Numbered from the stretch's first letter, positions 39,203-48,506 are shown. The stretch: 64,000 nucleotides of DNA from Pseudomonas sp. CCI4.2 (GCF_034350045.1 NZ_CP133781.1:689001-753000); one strand, 5' to 3'. Program-made: numbers and translations. The notes: a model not told the origin generated them from the letters alone.

Positions 39203-40689
39203 GGAGAATGCTCCTCTAATAAATGACGAATGGATGGGATCAAGTCAGTGGCCGCCATTCCACGCCCCATGGCACCCGAAGCCTCACCAGCGCGGGCGTG
39301 CAACCAGACGGCCAGACAGGCAGCTTCGAAGGCGGGCAGTTTCTGCGCCATCAATGCACCGATCAGTCCGGCCAACACATCGCCCAATCCAGCGGTGGCC
39401 ATGGCCGGGTGACCGTGATCACACAGCGCCAAGCGCCCATCAACGTCGGCGATCAAACTGCCCGAGCCCTTGAGCACCACCACCGTCTGAAACTTCTGCG
39501 CCAACACGCGGGCAGCCGCCGGACGATCCGCCTGGACTTCTTTCGTACTGATACCCAGCAAGCGCGCCGCTTCGCCGGGGTGCGGGGTGATCACGCTGTG
39601 CGGCGGCAACGAAACCCAACCGCGCGCCAACTGATTCAAGGCGTCAGCGTCCCAGACCTGTGGCCGCTGAGCGTTGGCAGCCACCGACAACAAGGCGCGC
39701 CCCCAGCTTTCTTGCCCCAGGCCTGGTCCGACGACTAGAACCGCCGCTGGCTCTATCAACCCGCCTAGCTGGCCCGACGAGCGAATGCCCGCGCACATAA
39801 CTTCCGGCAGTCGCGCCAGGGCTGCAGGCACATGCGCTTGACGGGTTGCCAAGGTGACCATACCCGCGCCACTGCGCAATGCGCATTCAGACGACAGCAG
39901 AATGGCGCCGCCAAAGCCGTGATCGCCCCCGACCAGCAAGACTCGACCAAACATGCCCTTATTAGCCGTTGCGGGACGGGCGGCCAAGCGAGGTGTATTA
40001 ACCTCGTTAAGTCGCCGAGCGCTTACGGGAATTGATGCAACGATTGCCGAGTCTGCTTGCAGGTCGTCGAAGACCAGGTCGCCCACCACCTCTGCCGCAT
40101 CACCGGTAAACAAACCGATTTTCAGTCCGATGAACGTCACCGTGAGCTGCGCCTGCACTGCGACGCCGAGCCTGGCGCCTGTGTCTGCGGACAAGCCAGA
40201 CGGTATGTCCACCGCCACGACCGGCAGGCCGCTGGCATTGATCGCATTGATCGCGCCGATATACGGGGCACGAACCTCTCCGCTCAGGCCGGTGCCAAGC
40301 AATGCGTCCAGCACAAGACCGCTCAATGTTTGCGCGGCGGTCCATCTTTCGATGCTAACGCCGGCCGCGACCGCATCAGCGTGCGCATGCCCGGCATCAC
40401 CGGACAATCGTGACGGATCACCCACCGCGAATACGGTAACGTGCCATCCGGCGTTCTGCGCCAACATGGCAACTAAATAGCCATCACCCGCGTTGTTCCC
40501 ATGTCCCGCCATGACGGTCAGCTCACGCGTTTGCGGCCAATGGCGGCGCAGGGCACGCCAGGTGGCATGGGCCGCACGCTGCATCAATTCCAAGCCTTGC
40601 GTGCCAGCGGCAATCAGCCGGGCGTCGAGGTCCCGCACGCGCGCGGCGCTATACAACGCGTCGGGTAATTGAGTTTTAGAGAGTTGCAT
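39190..40689 (-). CDS. nnr: Bifunctional NAD(P)H-hydrate epimerase / dehydratase
   Basis: The 499-residue protein fuses a YjeF_N epimerase domain (GHGNNAGDGYLVAMLAQ; DALLGTGLSGEV; VAVDIPSGLSADTGA) to a C-terminal ribokinase-like dehydratase (LVGGDHGFGGAILLSSECA; VITPHPGEAARLL; HPAMATAGLGDVLAGLIGAL). It repairs hydrated NADH and NADPH. It is divergent from queG; the queG frame could extend back over its start, but the shorter queG start leaves a 63-base gap. It is first in the tsaE-amiB-mutL-miaA run. Confidence 0.95.
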   Translation of the reverse strand: MQLSKTQLPDALYSAARVRDLDARLIAAGTQGLELMQRAAHATWRALRRHWPQTRELTVMAGHGNNAGDGYLVAMLAQNAGWHVTVFAVGDPSRLSGDAGHAHADAVAAGVSIERWTAAQTLSGLVLDALLGTGLSGEVRAPYIGAINAINASGLPVVAVDIPSGLSADTGARLGVAVQAQLTVTFIGLKIGLFTGDAAEVVGDLVFDDLQADSAIVASIPVSARRLNEVNTPRLAARPATANKGMFGRVLLVGGDHGFGGAILLSSECALRSGAGMVTLATRQAHVPAALARLPEVMCAGIRSSGQLGGLIEPAAVLVVGPGLGQESWGRALLSVAANAQRPQVWDADALNQLARGWVSLPPHSVITPHPGEAARLLGISTKEVQADRPAAARVLAQKFQTVVVLKGSGSLIADVDGRLALCDHGHPAMATAGLGDVLAGLIGALMAQKLPAFEAACLAVWLHARAGEASGAMGRGMAATDLIPSIRHLLEEHSPCLN

Positions 40690-40752
40690 GCGTTATCGGG
40701 CTCCGATGTCTGGCAGAATTATACGCACCTCAGCTCCGGTTGCCCCTTTCGC

Positions 40753-41832
40753 ATGCCCGTTATTACTGCCGATCAGCCAATTACTGCAGACCTGGCCGCC
40801 CTCGCCCAATCAATCAAGGACTGGGGCCGCGAGCTGGGTTTTCAACAAGTCGGCATTACTGACCTGGACTTGGGCGAACACGAACAGCATTTACAGCGCT
40901 GGCTGGAGGCGGGTTACCACGGCGAGATGGACTATATGGCAGCCCATGGCAGCAAGCGTTCGCACCCGGAAGAGTTGGTGCCCGGAACGTTGCGCGTGGT
41001 GTCGCTGCGCATGGATTATCTACCGGGCGACACCGAGATGGTGCAGCGCTTGGCTGAATCAGAAAAAGCCTACGTCTCGCGCTATGCACTCGGTCGGGAT
41101 TACCACAAGCTGATCCGCAAGCGCGTACAACAATTGGCTGACCGTATTCAGCAGGTTATCGGCCCGTTTGGTTATCGGGCGTTCGTCGACAGCGCGCCGG
41201 TTCTGGAGAAAGCCATCGGTGAAAAAGCAGGCCTGGGCTGGATCGGCAAAAACACGCTGGTCTTAAACCGCAAAGCGGGCAGCTATTTTTTTCTCAGTGA
41301 ACTGTTTGTCGACCTGGCCTTGCCCGTCGATCCGCCCCACGCCACCGAACACTGCGGAAGCTGCACCGCGTGCATGGACATCTGCCCCACGGCAGCCTTT
41401 GTCGGCCCCTACCAACTGGACGCCCGACGCTGTATTTCCTACTTGACCATTGAGCTTAAAACCGCGATCCCCGAAGAGTTGCGCCCATTGATTGGCAATC
41501 GGGTGTTCGGCTGCGATGATTGCCAGATCGTATGCCCCTGGAACCGCTTCGCTCGGCCCACCAGCCAAGGGGATTTTCAACCCAGGCACAACCTGGATAA
41601 CGCCGGCTTGGCAGAGCTATTTCTGTGGGATGAAAAAACCTTCCTCAGCAACACCGAAGGCTCACCGCTGCGCCGGGCGGGTTATGAACGCTGGCTGCGC
41701 AATTTGGCCGTAGGGCTGGGCAATGCGCCGTCGACCATCCCGGTGCTGGAGGCGCTGGAGGCGCGACGTGATTTTCCGTCGGAGTTGGTTCGCGAGCATG
41801 TTGAATGGGCGTTGCGGCGGCATGGTCGGTGA
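40753..41832 (+). CDS. queG: Epoxyqueuosine reductase QueG
   Basis: The 359-residue enzyme binds cobalamin and two 4Fe-4S clusters. The ferredoxin-like cysteines are visible: HCGSCTACMDICP with Cys201, Cys204, Cys207, Cys211, and GCDDCQIVCPW with Cys254, Cys257 and Cys261. It reduces epoxyqueuosine to queuosine at position 34 of GUN-reading tRNAs. ATG 40753 gives a family-like start (ALAQSIKDWGRELGFQQVG at 14-32); a frame reaching back to 40669 overlaps nnr and adds unrelated sequence. Confidence 0.96.
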   Translation: MPVITADQPITADLAALAQSIKDWGRELGFQQVGITDLDLGEHEQHLQRWLEAGYHGEMDYMAAHGSKRSHPEELVPGTLRVVSLRMDYLPGDTEMVQRLAESEKAYVSRYALGRDYHKLIRKRVQQLADRIQQVIGPFGYRAFVDSAPVLEKAIGEKAGLGWIGKNTLVLNRKAGSYFFLSELFVDLALPVDPPHATEHCGSCTACMDICPTAAFVGPYQLDARRCISYLTIELKTAIPEELRPLIGNRVFGCDDCQIVCPWNRFARPTSQGDFQPRHNLDNAGLAELFLWDEKTFLSNTEGSPLRRAGYERWLRNLAVGLGNAPSTIPVLEALEARRDFPSELVREHVEWALRRHGR

Positions 41833-41860
41833 AGACCTGAACTCGGCACCGCAGGAACCT

Positions 41861-41936
41861 TGTGGGACCGAATTTATTCGGGAATGGATTTCACATCCAC
41901 CGACGCCTTCCCGAATAAATTCGGTCCCACAGATAA
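41861..41936. repeat. REP palindrome, GTGGGACCGAAT family
   Basis: TGTGGGACCGAATTTATTCG pairs with CGAATAAATTCGGTCCCACA, an almost perfect long palindrome. It separates queG from the convergent TRIC-like gene. Confidence 0.88.
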
Positions 41937-41951
41937 CAACCCGGTGCTGCG

Positions 41952-42566
41952 CTATTCCGGCATGTCGCGATAAACGAACTTGGGCATTTCCCAGCAGAAA
42001 CGGATGGCCAACAGCCTGAATAGGAGGCCGCCCGACAGCGTAATCAGAATCGCCTGTTCGTTCGGCAGCCCGATGTAATGACAGAGTAGAAAGCACCAGG
42101 CCGCTGCAAACGAGACGCTGGCGTACAACTCTCGACGGAACACCAACGGGACGTCGTTGCAGAATATATCCCGCAGAATCCCACCAAATACACCCGTGAT
42201 CACACCGCACACCGAGGCCACCATCAAGCCGTTGCCGGTTTCGAGTGCCGTCATGCAGCCAATCAAGGTAAATGCCACCAACCCCAAGGCATCGAGCACG
42301 AGAAACAGCGAGCGTAGGTGACGCATCAACGGTGCGATGAAGATCGTCACCAAGGCAGCGACGCTGGTCAGAATCAGGTATTCCGGGTGTTTGACCCATG
42401 TCAGCGGGTAGTTTCCCAACAAGACGTCGCGAACTGAACCGCCGCCCAATGCCGTCACACAAGCGATCAACACCACGCCAAACCAGTCCATTCCGCGTCG
42501 CCCTGCGGACAAGGCACCGGTCATGGCCTCGGCGGTAATCGCGATTAGATAGAGCGTCAGTAACAT
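41952..42566 (-). CDS. Trimeric intracellular cation channel (TRIC/UPF0126) family protein
   Basis: The 204-residue membrane protein has about seven segments and two related halves with glycine-rich turns: TALGGGSVRDVLLG and GVFGGILRDIFCND. These GGxxRD repeats define the YicG/UPF0126 family, the bacterial relatives of TRIC cation channels. The physiological role in bacteria is not settled; some members are proposed to move glycine or cations. ATG 42566 is preferred over an upstream frame that lacks a hydrophobic start. It is flanked by REP palindromes on both sides. Confidence 0.9.
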   Translation of the reverse strand: MLLTLYLIAITAEAMTGALSAGRRGMDWFGVVLIACVTALGGGSVRDVLLGNYPLTWVKHPEYLILTSVAALVTIFIAPLMRHLRSLFLVLDALGLVAFTLIGCMTALETGNGLMVASVCGVITGVFGGILRDIFCNDVPLVFRRELYASVSFAAAWCFLLCHYIGLPNEQAILITLSGGLLFRLLAIRFCWEMPKFVYRDMPE

Positions 42567-42594
42567 GGTGGCGTCCCTGCAAATATTAAATCTG

Positions 42595-42672
42595 TAGGAG
42601 CCCACTTGTTGGCGAGAGGCTTGACGCGGTAGGCCTGGTACTACGCCTCGCCAACACGTTGGCTCCTATGGA
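42595..42672. repeat. REP palindrome, GTAGGAGCCAAC family
   Basis: TGTAGGAGCCCACTTGTTGG pairs with CCAACACGTTGGCTCCTATG across about 40 bases. It lies between orn and the TRIC-like gene. Confidence 0.85.
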
Positions 42673-42696
42673 GAGGTGCGGATCTTCTGTGCCTAT

Positions 42697-43233
42697 TTAC
42701 ACCTTAATAAAGTGCTCACGGTAGTAACGCAGCTCACCAATGGATTCACGGATGTCGTCCAGCGCCAGGTGGGTACCACCTTTTTTGTATTTCAGCTCGG
42801 GCGCCCAACGTGCCGCCAGCTCTTTCAACGTCGAGACGTCAAGATTGCGGTAGTGGAAGTAGTTTTCCAGCAACGGCATGTGCCGATAGAGGAAACGACG
42901 GTCCTGGCAGATGCTGTTGCCACAAATCGGCGAGGTGCGTTCGGGGACCCATTGCTGGATGAACGCCAAGGTCTGCGCCTCAGCTTGAGCAGCACTGATG
43001 CGGCTGTCACGAACCCGCTGAACCAAGCCAGAACCGCCGTGCTGACGGGTATTCCACTCGTCCATCGCAGCCAATGTTGCGTCGCTTTGATGCACAGCAA
43101 TCACCGGACCTTCGGCCAGCGTGTTCAGTTCGCTGTCGGTAATGATGGTCGCCATTTCAATAATGACGTCGGTGTCAGGGTCCAATCCGGTCATTTCCAG
43201 ATCGATCCAAATCAGATTTTGCGTGTTCTGCAT
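42697..43233 (-). CDS. orn: Oligoribonuclease
   Basis: The 178-residue DEDDh exonuclease shows its catalytic residues: Asp11 and Glu13 ([10 protein letters not shown]), Asp111 (ICQDRRFL), His155 and Asp160 ([10 protein letters not shown]). Orn degrades two-base RNAs and is essential in Pseudomonas for clearing pGpG from c-di-GMP turnover. ATG 43233 has GAGGAG upstream. It is divergent from rsgA, the same arrangement as in E. coli. Confidence 0.97.
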   Translation of the reverse strand: MQNTQNLIWIDLEMTGLDPDTDVIIEMATIITDSELNTLAEGPVIAVHQSDATLAAMDEWNTRQHGGSGLVQRVRDSRISAAQAEAQTLAFIQQWVPERTSPICGNSICQDRRFLYRHMPLLENYFHYRNLDVSTLKELAARWAPELKYKKGGTHLALDDIRESIGELRYYREHFIKV

Positions 43234-43332
43234 GTCAGCGCTCCTCAACTTAGGCGCGCAGTTTAGCCTAGCCGAGCGTGCTAGACTCCTTCGCGTTTAT
43301 CTAATCAGCTGCTTTATCAAATCGGAACACCC

Positions 43333-44364
43333 ATGGCCAAACGCCAACTCAATCGTCGTCAAAACTGGCGCATCGAAAAGATTCAAGGCGAGCGCGCTGC
43401 GCGTGCTGCCAAACGTGAATCGGCAACCCTTGAAACCCTTGAGGGCGGCGACCTCGGCCCCGAGCAAACTGGGCTTGTGATCGCGCACTTTGGCGTACAG
43501 GTCGAAGTCGAAGCGCAAGAAGGCGAGCAAGCTGGCCAAGTGTTCCGCTGCCACTTGCGCGCCAACCTGCCCGCTTTGGTCACCGGCGACCGTGTCGTAT
43601 GGCGTGCTGGCAATCAAGGCATCGGCGTTATCGTCGCGCAATTGCCGCGCACCACCGAGCTTTGCCGCCCGGACAGCCGCGGTCAGCTGAAGCCTGTGGC
43701 CGCCAACGTCGACATGATCGTGATCGTCTTTGCACCCTTGCCTGAACCGCATGCCAACCTGATCGACCGTTACTTGGTCGCGGCTGAGCACGCGGGCATC
43801 CGCCCTTTGCTGCTGCTAAACAAAGCTGACCTGATTGACGATCAAAACGCCCCGGCGCTGAATGCGCTGTTGGCGGTTTATCGGCAGTTGGGCTATCCGT
43901 TGCTGGAAGTGTCTGCACATCAAGGCGACGGCATGCAACAGTTGCAAGATCAGCTGGATGGGCGGATCAGCGTGTTTGTGGGTCAGTCTGGCGTTGGTAA
44001 ATCGTCGCTGGTGAATAGCTTGCTGCCAGAAGTCGAAGCCCGTGTAGGTCCGCTGTCTGAACAGTCCGGACAAGGCACGCATACTACGACCACTGCCCGC
44101 CTGTTTCACTTCCCGCGCGGCGGCGACTTGGTCGACTCCCCAGGTATTCGCGAGTTTGGCTTGGGCCACGTCAGCCGTTCAGACGTGGAAGCCGGCTTCA
44201 TTGAGTTCAATAACTTGATCGGCACCTGCCGCTTTCGCGATTGCAAACATGATCGCGAACCCGGCTGTGCACTGCTCAAAGCCCTCGAAGAAGGCCGCGT
44301 GCAGCAGCAACGGATGAACAGCTACCGCTCGATCATCGCCAGCTTGCCGGAAAACAGTTACTGA
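43333..44364 (+). CDS. rsgA: Small ribosomal subunit biogenesis GTPase RsgA
   Basis: The 343-residue GTPase is circularly permuted: the G4 motif NKAD (163-166) precedes the P-loop GQSGVGKSS (217-225). An OB-fold covers about 45-125. The C-terminal zinc finger has Cys299, Cys304, His306 and Cys312 ([14 protein letters not shown]). RsgA checks late 30S maturation. The N terminus is basic. Downstream lies a REP, then an insertion sequence. Confidence 0.97.
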   Translation: MAKRQLNRRQNWRIEKIQGERAARAAKRESATLETLEGGDLGPEQTGLVIAHFGVQVEVEAQEGEQAGQVFRCHLRANLPALVTGDRVVWRAGNQGIGVIVAQLPRTTELCRPDSRGQLKPVAANVDMIVIVFAPLPEPHANLIDRYLVAAEHAGIRPLLLLNKADLIDDQNAPALNALLAVYRQLGYPLLEVSAHQGDGMQQLQDQLDGRISVFVGQSGVGKSSLVNSLLPEVEARVGPLSEQSGQGTHTTTTARLFHFPRGGDLVDSPGIREFGLGHVSRSDVEAGFIEFNNLIGTCRFRDCKHDREPGCALLKALEEGRVQQQRMNSYRSIIASLPENSY

Positions 44365-44380
44365 GGAGCTGTTGAGAATC

Positions 44381-44458
44381 TGTAGGAGCCAACGTGTTCG
44401 CGAGGTGGTGTGCCTGACACATAGCGCCAGGCCCCTTCGCCAACACGCTGACGCTTAT
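44381..44458. repeat. REP palindrome, degraded GTAGGAGCCAAC copy
   Basis: TGTAGGAGCCAACGTGTTCG pairs imperfectly with TTCGCCAACACGCTGACGC; the right arm has lost the usual GGCTCCTACA end. It lies 16 bases after rsgA. Confidence 0.75.
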
Positions 44459-44483
44459 CAAACTACTTTTTAATCTTTTGAAA

Positions 44484-44587
44484 ACAATGGGTTGGCGCTG
44501 GGTTTGGCGTGTATATCCGGCCTTTGTGGTTGCTGCGCTTATGGTTTCGCTTTTACAGCGAGGCACCTTTTTCAAACGCCCTCCGTG
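44484..44587. repeat. Left part of a non-coding pseudomonad repeat, interrupted by the IS
   Basis: The stretch with TTTGGCGTGTATATCCGGCC, CGCTTATGGTTTCGC and CACCTTTTTCAAACGCC matches, from memory, the first part of a long non-coding repeat common in fluorescent pseudomonads. The repeat resumes after the IS at about 46213. Confidence 0.45.
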
Positions 44588-44649
44588 TCAGGCTACCTGT
44601 CGCCCCTGTTGATTGACTCTTTCATTCAAGGGGGCGAAGGTGAATATCA

Positions 44650-45141
44650 ATGTCCAAGCGTTATGACGAAGACTTCAAAGACTGGGTTGTTCTGCAAATG
44701 ATGCCACCGCTCAATCGTTCTGTTGCAGAGCTTGCGGGCACGCTCAATCTCCTTCCGAAGTCGCTACGAGCATGGAGACAAATGGCTAGAGATAAAGGTT
44801 CGATTGTTCCCGGGAACGGGAAGACCAGCTACCAATGGTCCAGCGCTGATAAGTTTAACGCGGTCATGGAAACTGCACCGTTGAGCGAGGTGGAGATCTC
44901 TCAATACTGTCGAATTAAAGGCATCTACCCTGAACAAATCCAGGAATGGAGGGTGATGTGCCAAAACGCCAATACGGTGGTAGACCTGGACCCCAATGGG
45001 GTCAAAAGCGCCGAACAACGACGTATCAAGGTACTTGAGCGTAAATTGCTCAAGTCCGATGCCGGACTTGCGGAGGCAGTGGCGTTGCTGGAACTCAGAA
45101 AAAAAGCCAATGCGATTTGGGGCGAGGACAAGGAAGAATGA
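44650..45141 (+). CDS. IS3-family transposase OrfA
   Basis: The 163-residue protein is long for an OrfA, which is usually about 100 residues. It holds a helix-turn-helix at the start (VAELAGTLNLLPKSLRAWRQ), a second DNA-binding-like segment (SQYCRIKGIYPEQIQEWRV), and a coiled-coil-like end (RRIKVLERKLLKSDAGLAEA) typical of OrfA. Near its end A7 at 45099-45105 (codons AAA AAA) is a classic -1 slippery site. The stop overlaps a candidate OrfB ATG. Confidence 0.85.
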   Translation: MSKRYDEDFKDWVVLQMMPPLNRSVAELAGTLNLLPKSLRAWRQMARDKGSIVPGNGKTSYQWSSADKFNAVMETAPLSEVEISQYCRIKGIYPEQIQEWRVMCQNANTVVDLDPNGVKSAEQRRIKVLERKLLKSDAGLAEAVALLELRKKANAIWGEDKEE

Positions 45142-46178
45142 TCAACGCCTCTGATCGCATGCACGCGATGAAACTGATAGCAGAAGCGGTAATAGGAGGC
45201 TCCCGGCGGTTTAGGGCCTGTAACGAGTTAGGGCTAAGCCTGCGCACCGTTCAACGCTGGAAACACGCTGACTGTGATGGACGATCGTTAACTCAAAGGG
45301 CGCCTCCGTCGAACAAGCTTAGTGAGGTCGAGCGTCAGGCGGTACTTGATGCCGCCAATAAGGACGGCTACGCCAGCCTTACCCCGCATCAAATTGTTCC
45401 CAAGCTCGCAGACGAGGGTATCTACCTTGCATCGGAGTCGACGTTTTACCGCGTATTGAAAGCCGCTAATCAAAACGTGCGACGTGGCCGTGCCAAAGCC
45501 CCCAAACGTCGCGTACTGACGACGCATCGCGCTGACGGACCTAACCAGGTCTGGTGTTGGGATATCACTTGGCTGCCGAGTACGGTTAGAGGTCGTTTCT
45601 TCTACTGGTACATGGTCAAAGACGTTTACAGCCGAAAGCTGGTCGCTAATGAAGTGCATGATGTGGAGAGCTCTGAGCACGCGTGTGAATTGCTCAGAAA
45701 GGGATGCTTACGTGAGCACACGGCAGGTAATCCGCTGGTTCTGCACTCGGATAACGGCTGCATCATGAGAGGCACGTTATTACGCGAAAGCATGGTTGCA
45801 CTAGGTGTTGAGCCGTCCTTTAGCAGGCCTCGTGTTAGCAACGATAACGCTTATGCTGAAGCGCTTTTTCGTACTGCGAAGTACTGTCCGCTCTGGCCAG
45901 ACCAGCAGTTTGATAACCTCAACGAGGCAAGGCTTTGGGTGCAACAGTTCGTCGAGTGGTACAACGAGGATCATCGCCACAGCGCCCTGAAGTACGTGAC
46001 GCCTAACGAGCGTCACGACGGCAAATCAACAGCATTGCTACAGGCTAGAGAAATACTTTATGAAAATGCCAAAGCAGAGAATCCAAGCCGCTGGAGTACT
46101 CGTACACGTAACTGGAAGCTCTCTGACGAGGTGTACTTAAACCCAGAGCGGCCTGATGTTAGAGCGGCAAGGGCCTAA
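45138..46178 (+). CDS. IS3-family transposase OrfB (DDE integrase core)
   Basis: The 346-residue protein in the -1 frame has an HTH_21-like region and the rve integrase core. The catalytic residues are Asp in CWDITWLPS, Asp in LHSDNGCIMRG, and Glu in FVEWYNEDHRHSAL. It can start at ATG 45138 (ATGA overlap with OrfA) or be made as an OrfAB fusion by slippage at 45099-45105; the -1 frame is open back to that site. It appears intact, so the element could be active. Confidence 0.88.
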   Translation: MINASDRMHAMKLIAEAVIGGSRRFRACNELGLSLRTVQRWKHADCDGRSLTQRAPPSNKLSEVERQAVLDAANKDGYASLTPHQIVPKLADEGIYLASESTFYRVLKAANQNVRRGRAKAPKRRVLTTHRADGPNQVWCWDITWLPSTVRGRFFYWYMVKDVYSRKLVANEVHDVESSEHACELLRKGCLREHTAGNPLVLHSDNGCIMRGTLLRESMVALGVEPSFSRPRVSNDNAYAEALFRTAKYCPLWPDQQFDNLNEARLWVQQFVEWYNEDHRHSALKYVTPNERHDGKSTALLQAREILYENAKAENPSRWSTRTRNWKLSDEVYLNPERPDVRAARA

Positions 46179-46212
46179 CATCAGAGGTACCAAGGCGACA
46201 GGTACCTTGACG

Positions 46213-46425
46213 CGCGCCGAACGCCAAAAAGGTCCCCCAAAACGCTTGCCCCACCATGCAGGACCTCGCCTAGGCTCGGTCTTCCCTCACTCCGGCGTCG
46301 CTCCGGGGGTCGCCGTGAGCGGCCGTCCCTGGCCGCGCACGGCTTACTCGGCATCCTTGCCTCGTTACCCCCTGCGCAACGCCTGCGTTCGGCCGCATGG
46401 TTTCACGGGGCCTCTTTCCGCAATT
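46213..46425. repeat. Right part of the interrupted non-coding repeat
   Basis: After the IS the sequence AACGCCAAAAAGGTCCCCCA, CTCGCCTAGGCTCGG and GCCTGCGTTCGGCC continues the pattern of the left half at 44484-44587. It includes small hairpins such as CCGGCGTCGCTCCGG and CGGCCGTCCCTGGCCG. It has no credible gene; short open frames here lack ribosome sites. Confidence 0.45.
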
Positions 46426-46461
46426 CGATATTCAATTCACAGACGATCCACAGGCAGGCGG

Positions 46462-46505
46462 CCATCTGTAGGAGCCAACATCTGAACTGAATTTATTCGG
46501 GAAGG
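46462..46505. repeat. Fragments of two REP families side by side
   Basis: CTGTAGGAGCCAACATCTGA is a single arm of the GTAGGAGCCAAC family and is directly followed by GAATTTATTCGGGAAGGC, a single arm of the GTGGGACCGAAT family. Neither has its partner arm. The rest up to the motB stop at 46620 shows nothing else I can name. Confidence 0.6.
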
Positions 46506-46619
46506 CTTCAGTCCTGAAACCCTGCAACCTCAAACCACACAAAGTGCCACACAGCTTGCTGCGCGAGACAGCGCGGCGTGAAGACGTGGCGGACCCTCCT
46601 ACAGAAAGATGCACGAGAA

Positions 46620-47651
46620 CTACTTCTTGGTCTCGTCCATCTTCAGCGCTCCATCTTCAAAAATGTTCAGTTTTTGCCGAAGTTCATGGGGCTGCACAGG
46701 TTCTTGGGGATCAACCGGAGCCGGTGCGGCTGAAGCGCCGGGGGCGCCGGTCGGTGCAGACCCATTGGCTGGCGCAGGCGGCGCTGTGTTGTCCGGCGAC
46801 GGCGACACTGTCCCTTCGATACGCTGTTGGGCTTTCTTGGTCAGCACAATAATGTCGATGCGCCGGTTGACTGCGCTTTGCGGATGCTCCTTGTCATACA
46901 AGGATGACGAGGCATAGCCCACAACCCTGGCCACCTGCGGCTCCGGATAACCACCCGCGACCAACGCTCGACGCGCAGCGTTAGCTCGGTTCGCCGACAA
47001 TTCCCAGTTACCAAACTCGCCGCTCACTGCGTAAGGGGTCGCATCGGTATGGCCGCTGATGCTGATCTTGTTCGGCACCGTTTTAATGGTGTCGGCCATG
47101 GCCAGGAGGATGTCTTCGAAATAGGGCTTCAAGCGAGCACTGCCGATGTCAAACATCGGCCGGTTATCGGCGTCCATGATCTGGATGCGCAAACCGTCCT
47201 GAGTGATCTCGAACTGGATCTGGTCCTTGAATTTCTTCAACTGCGGATTTTCATCGACCTTGGTTTGCAGCTCTTGCAACAGCATATCCAAGCGTTCTTG
47301 CTCAACTTGCTCCGCCAGCGTTTCAGACTGGTCAGTTTCGGTCTTGATTTTATCCGGCTGCGGCTCGGACTTGACCTCGGGGTTGAGGGTCTTGTCCGGC
47401 GCCAGCGCGGGCGAGCCGCCTAGATCGATAATGTAGGGTGTACCGCTTTCGGTGAACCCAATAGGGTCTTTGAAGTAACCGGCAATCTGGATTTTCTGCT
47501 GGGGCGTAGCGGAGGACATCAGCCACAGCACCAGAAAGAACGCCATCATTGCCGTCGCGAAGTCGGCGAACGCGATTTTCCACGCGCCGCCGTGGTGCCC
47601 GGCGGCGTAACGCTTGACGCGCTTGACGATTATCGGCTGGTTATTTTCCAT
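46620..47651 (-). CDS. motB: Flagellar motor stator protein MotB
   Basis: The 343-residue protein has one membrane segment at about 31-47 (FATAMMAFFLVLWLMSS) with the proton-accepting Asp30 just before it. It also has an N-terminal basic cytoplasmic stretch and a C-terminal OmpA-like peptidoglycan-binding domain (ISGHTDATPY; ELSANRANAARRAL). The tail is Pro/Ala-rich. With MotA it forms the proton-driven stator. It lies three bases after motA. The rsgA-motBA neighbourhood marks it as the MotAB set, not MotCD. Confidence 0.96.
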   Translation of the reverse strand: MENNQPIIVKRVKRYAAGHHGGAWKIAFADFATAMMAFFLVLWLMSSATPQQKIQIAGYFKDPIGFTESGTPYIIDLGGSPALAPDKTLNPEVKSEPQPDKIKTETDQSETLAEQVEQERLDMLLQELQTKVDENPQLKKFKDQIQFEITQDGLRIQIMDADNRPMFDIGSARLKPYFEDILLAMADTIKTVPNKISISGHTDATPYAVSGEFGNWELSANRANAARRALVAGGYPEPQVARVVGYASSSLYDKEHPQSAVNRRIDIIVLTKKAQQRIEGTVSPSPDNTAPPAPANGSAPTGAPGASAAPAPVDPQEPVQPHELRQKLNIFEDGALKMDETKK

Positions 47652-47654
47652 GAC

Positions 47655-48506
47655 TCAGCGACCGCGAACCGCTTGTTCAAGCTCACTGAAGCTAGGGCGG
47701 TGCTTGGGGTACAAAACCTTGCGACCGAATTCTACCGCCAGCGAAGGCGGCATGCCGGACGCTGAAGCGACCAGCGAGGCCTTGATGGACTCGAACACAT
47801 TGAGTTCTTCCTTGGCGTCGTGAGCCAGGGAAGTCGCCAGCGGTCCAAAGAAACCATACGCAGCAAGAATACCGAAGAACGTACCCACCAGCGCCGCACC
47901 CACGTGCATACCGATAGCCGCCTGATCGCCGTCAGCCAGCGATGCCATGGTCACAACGATACCAAGAACGGCGGCGACGATACCGAAGCCGGGCATGGCA
48001 TCGGCAATACCAGTCACTGCGTGCGAAGGATGTTCCAGCTCTTCCTTCATGCTTTGCAGTTCCATGTCGAACAAACCTTCAAGCTCGTGCGGCGCCATAT
48101 TCCCTGACGACATGATCCGCAGGTAATCGCAGATGTAATCGGTCATACGCGCATCTTTGAGCACGGAGGGATATTTGGCGAAAATCGGACTGGCCGAAGC
48201 GTCTTCGATGTCACCTTCAATCGCCATCATGCCTTCGCGGCGGCTTTTGTTGAGAATTTCGTAGACCAGGCCCAGGATTTCCAGATAAAACGTGTGCGAG
48301 AAGCGAGAGCTGAACATCTTCAGCGACTTCTTGACCACATGCAGAGTCATGTAGCCGGGGTTGGCCTGGAGGAATGCGCCAAGGGCGGCGCCCCCGATGA
48401 TCATGACCTCGAAAGGTTGGATCAATGCTCCGATCTTGCCGTGGGACATGACGTATCCGCCGAGAACGCTCGCGAAAACGACAATAATGCCGATAATTTT
48501 AGCCAT
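47655..48506 (-). CDS. motA: Flagellar motor stator protein MotA
   Basis: The 283-residue protein begins MAKIIGIIVVFASVLGGYVM, the first of four membrane segments. Segments 3 and 4 follow near GFGIVAAVLGIVVTMASL and AALVGTFFGILAAYGFFGPL, which line the proton path. The charged cytoplasmic loop (about 55-160) contacts FliG. A FliA-type promoter precedes it at 48574-48600. Confidence 0.97.
   Translation of the reverse strand: MAKIIGIIVVFASVLGGYVMSHGKIGALIQPFEVMIIGGAALGAFLQANPGYMTLHVVKKSLKMFSSRFSHTFYLEILGLVYEILNKSRREGMMAIEGDIEDASASPIFAKYPSVLKDARMTDYICDYLRIMSSGNMAPHELEGLFDMELQSMKEELEHPSHAVTGIADAMPGFGIVAAVLGIVVTMASLADGDQAAIGMHVGAALVGTFFGILAAYGFFGPLATSLAHDAKEELNVFESIKASLVASASGMPPSLAVEFGRKVLYPKHRPSFSELEQAVRGR

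Larger units (their letters stand above)
44588..46212 (+). mobile_element. IS3-family insertion sequence
   Basis: The element is about 1.6 kb. Its ends are imperfect 19-base inverted repeats, TGTCAGGCTACCTGTCGCC at 44588-44606 and the complement of CGTCAAGGTACCTGTCGCC at 46194-46212 (three mismatches). It contains two overlapping transposase frames in the 0 and -1 arrangement. No clear 3-4 base target duplication is seen, so the outer ends may be off by a base or two or may have decayed. It lies in the convergent gap between rsgA and motB and breaks no gene. Confidence 0.85.

Noticed and set aside
44576..46220. A target-site duplication around the IS
   Set aside because: Bases flanking the inverted repeats (CCG on the left, CGC on the right) do not match, and shifting the ends by one base does not give a duplication.
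46156..46620. Short frames in the IS-motB gap (for example 46156-46485)
   Set aside because: They fall within repeat DNA, lack ribosome sites and have low-complexity Arg/Pro/Ser-rich products.
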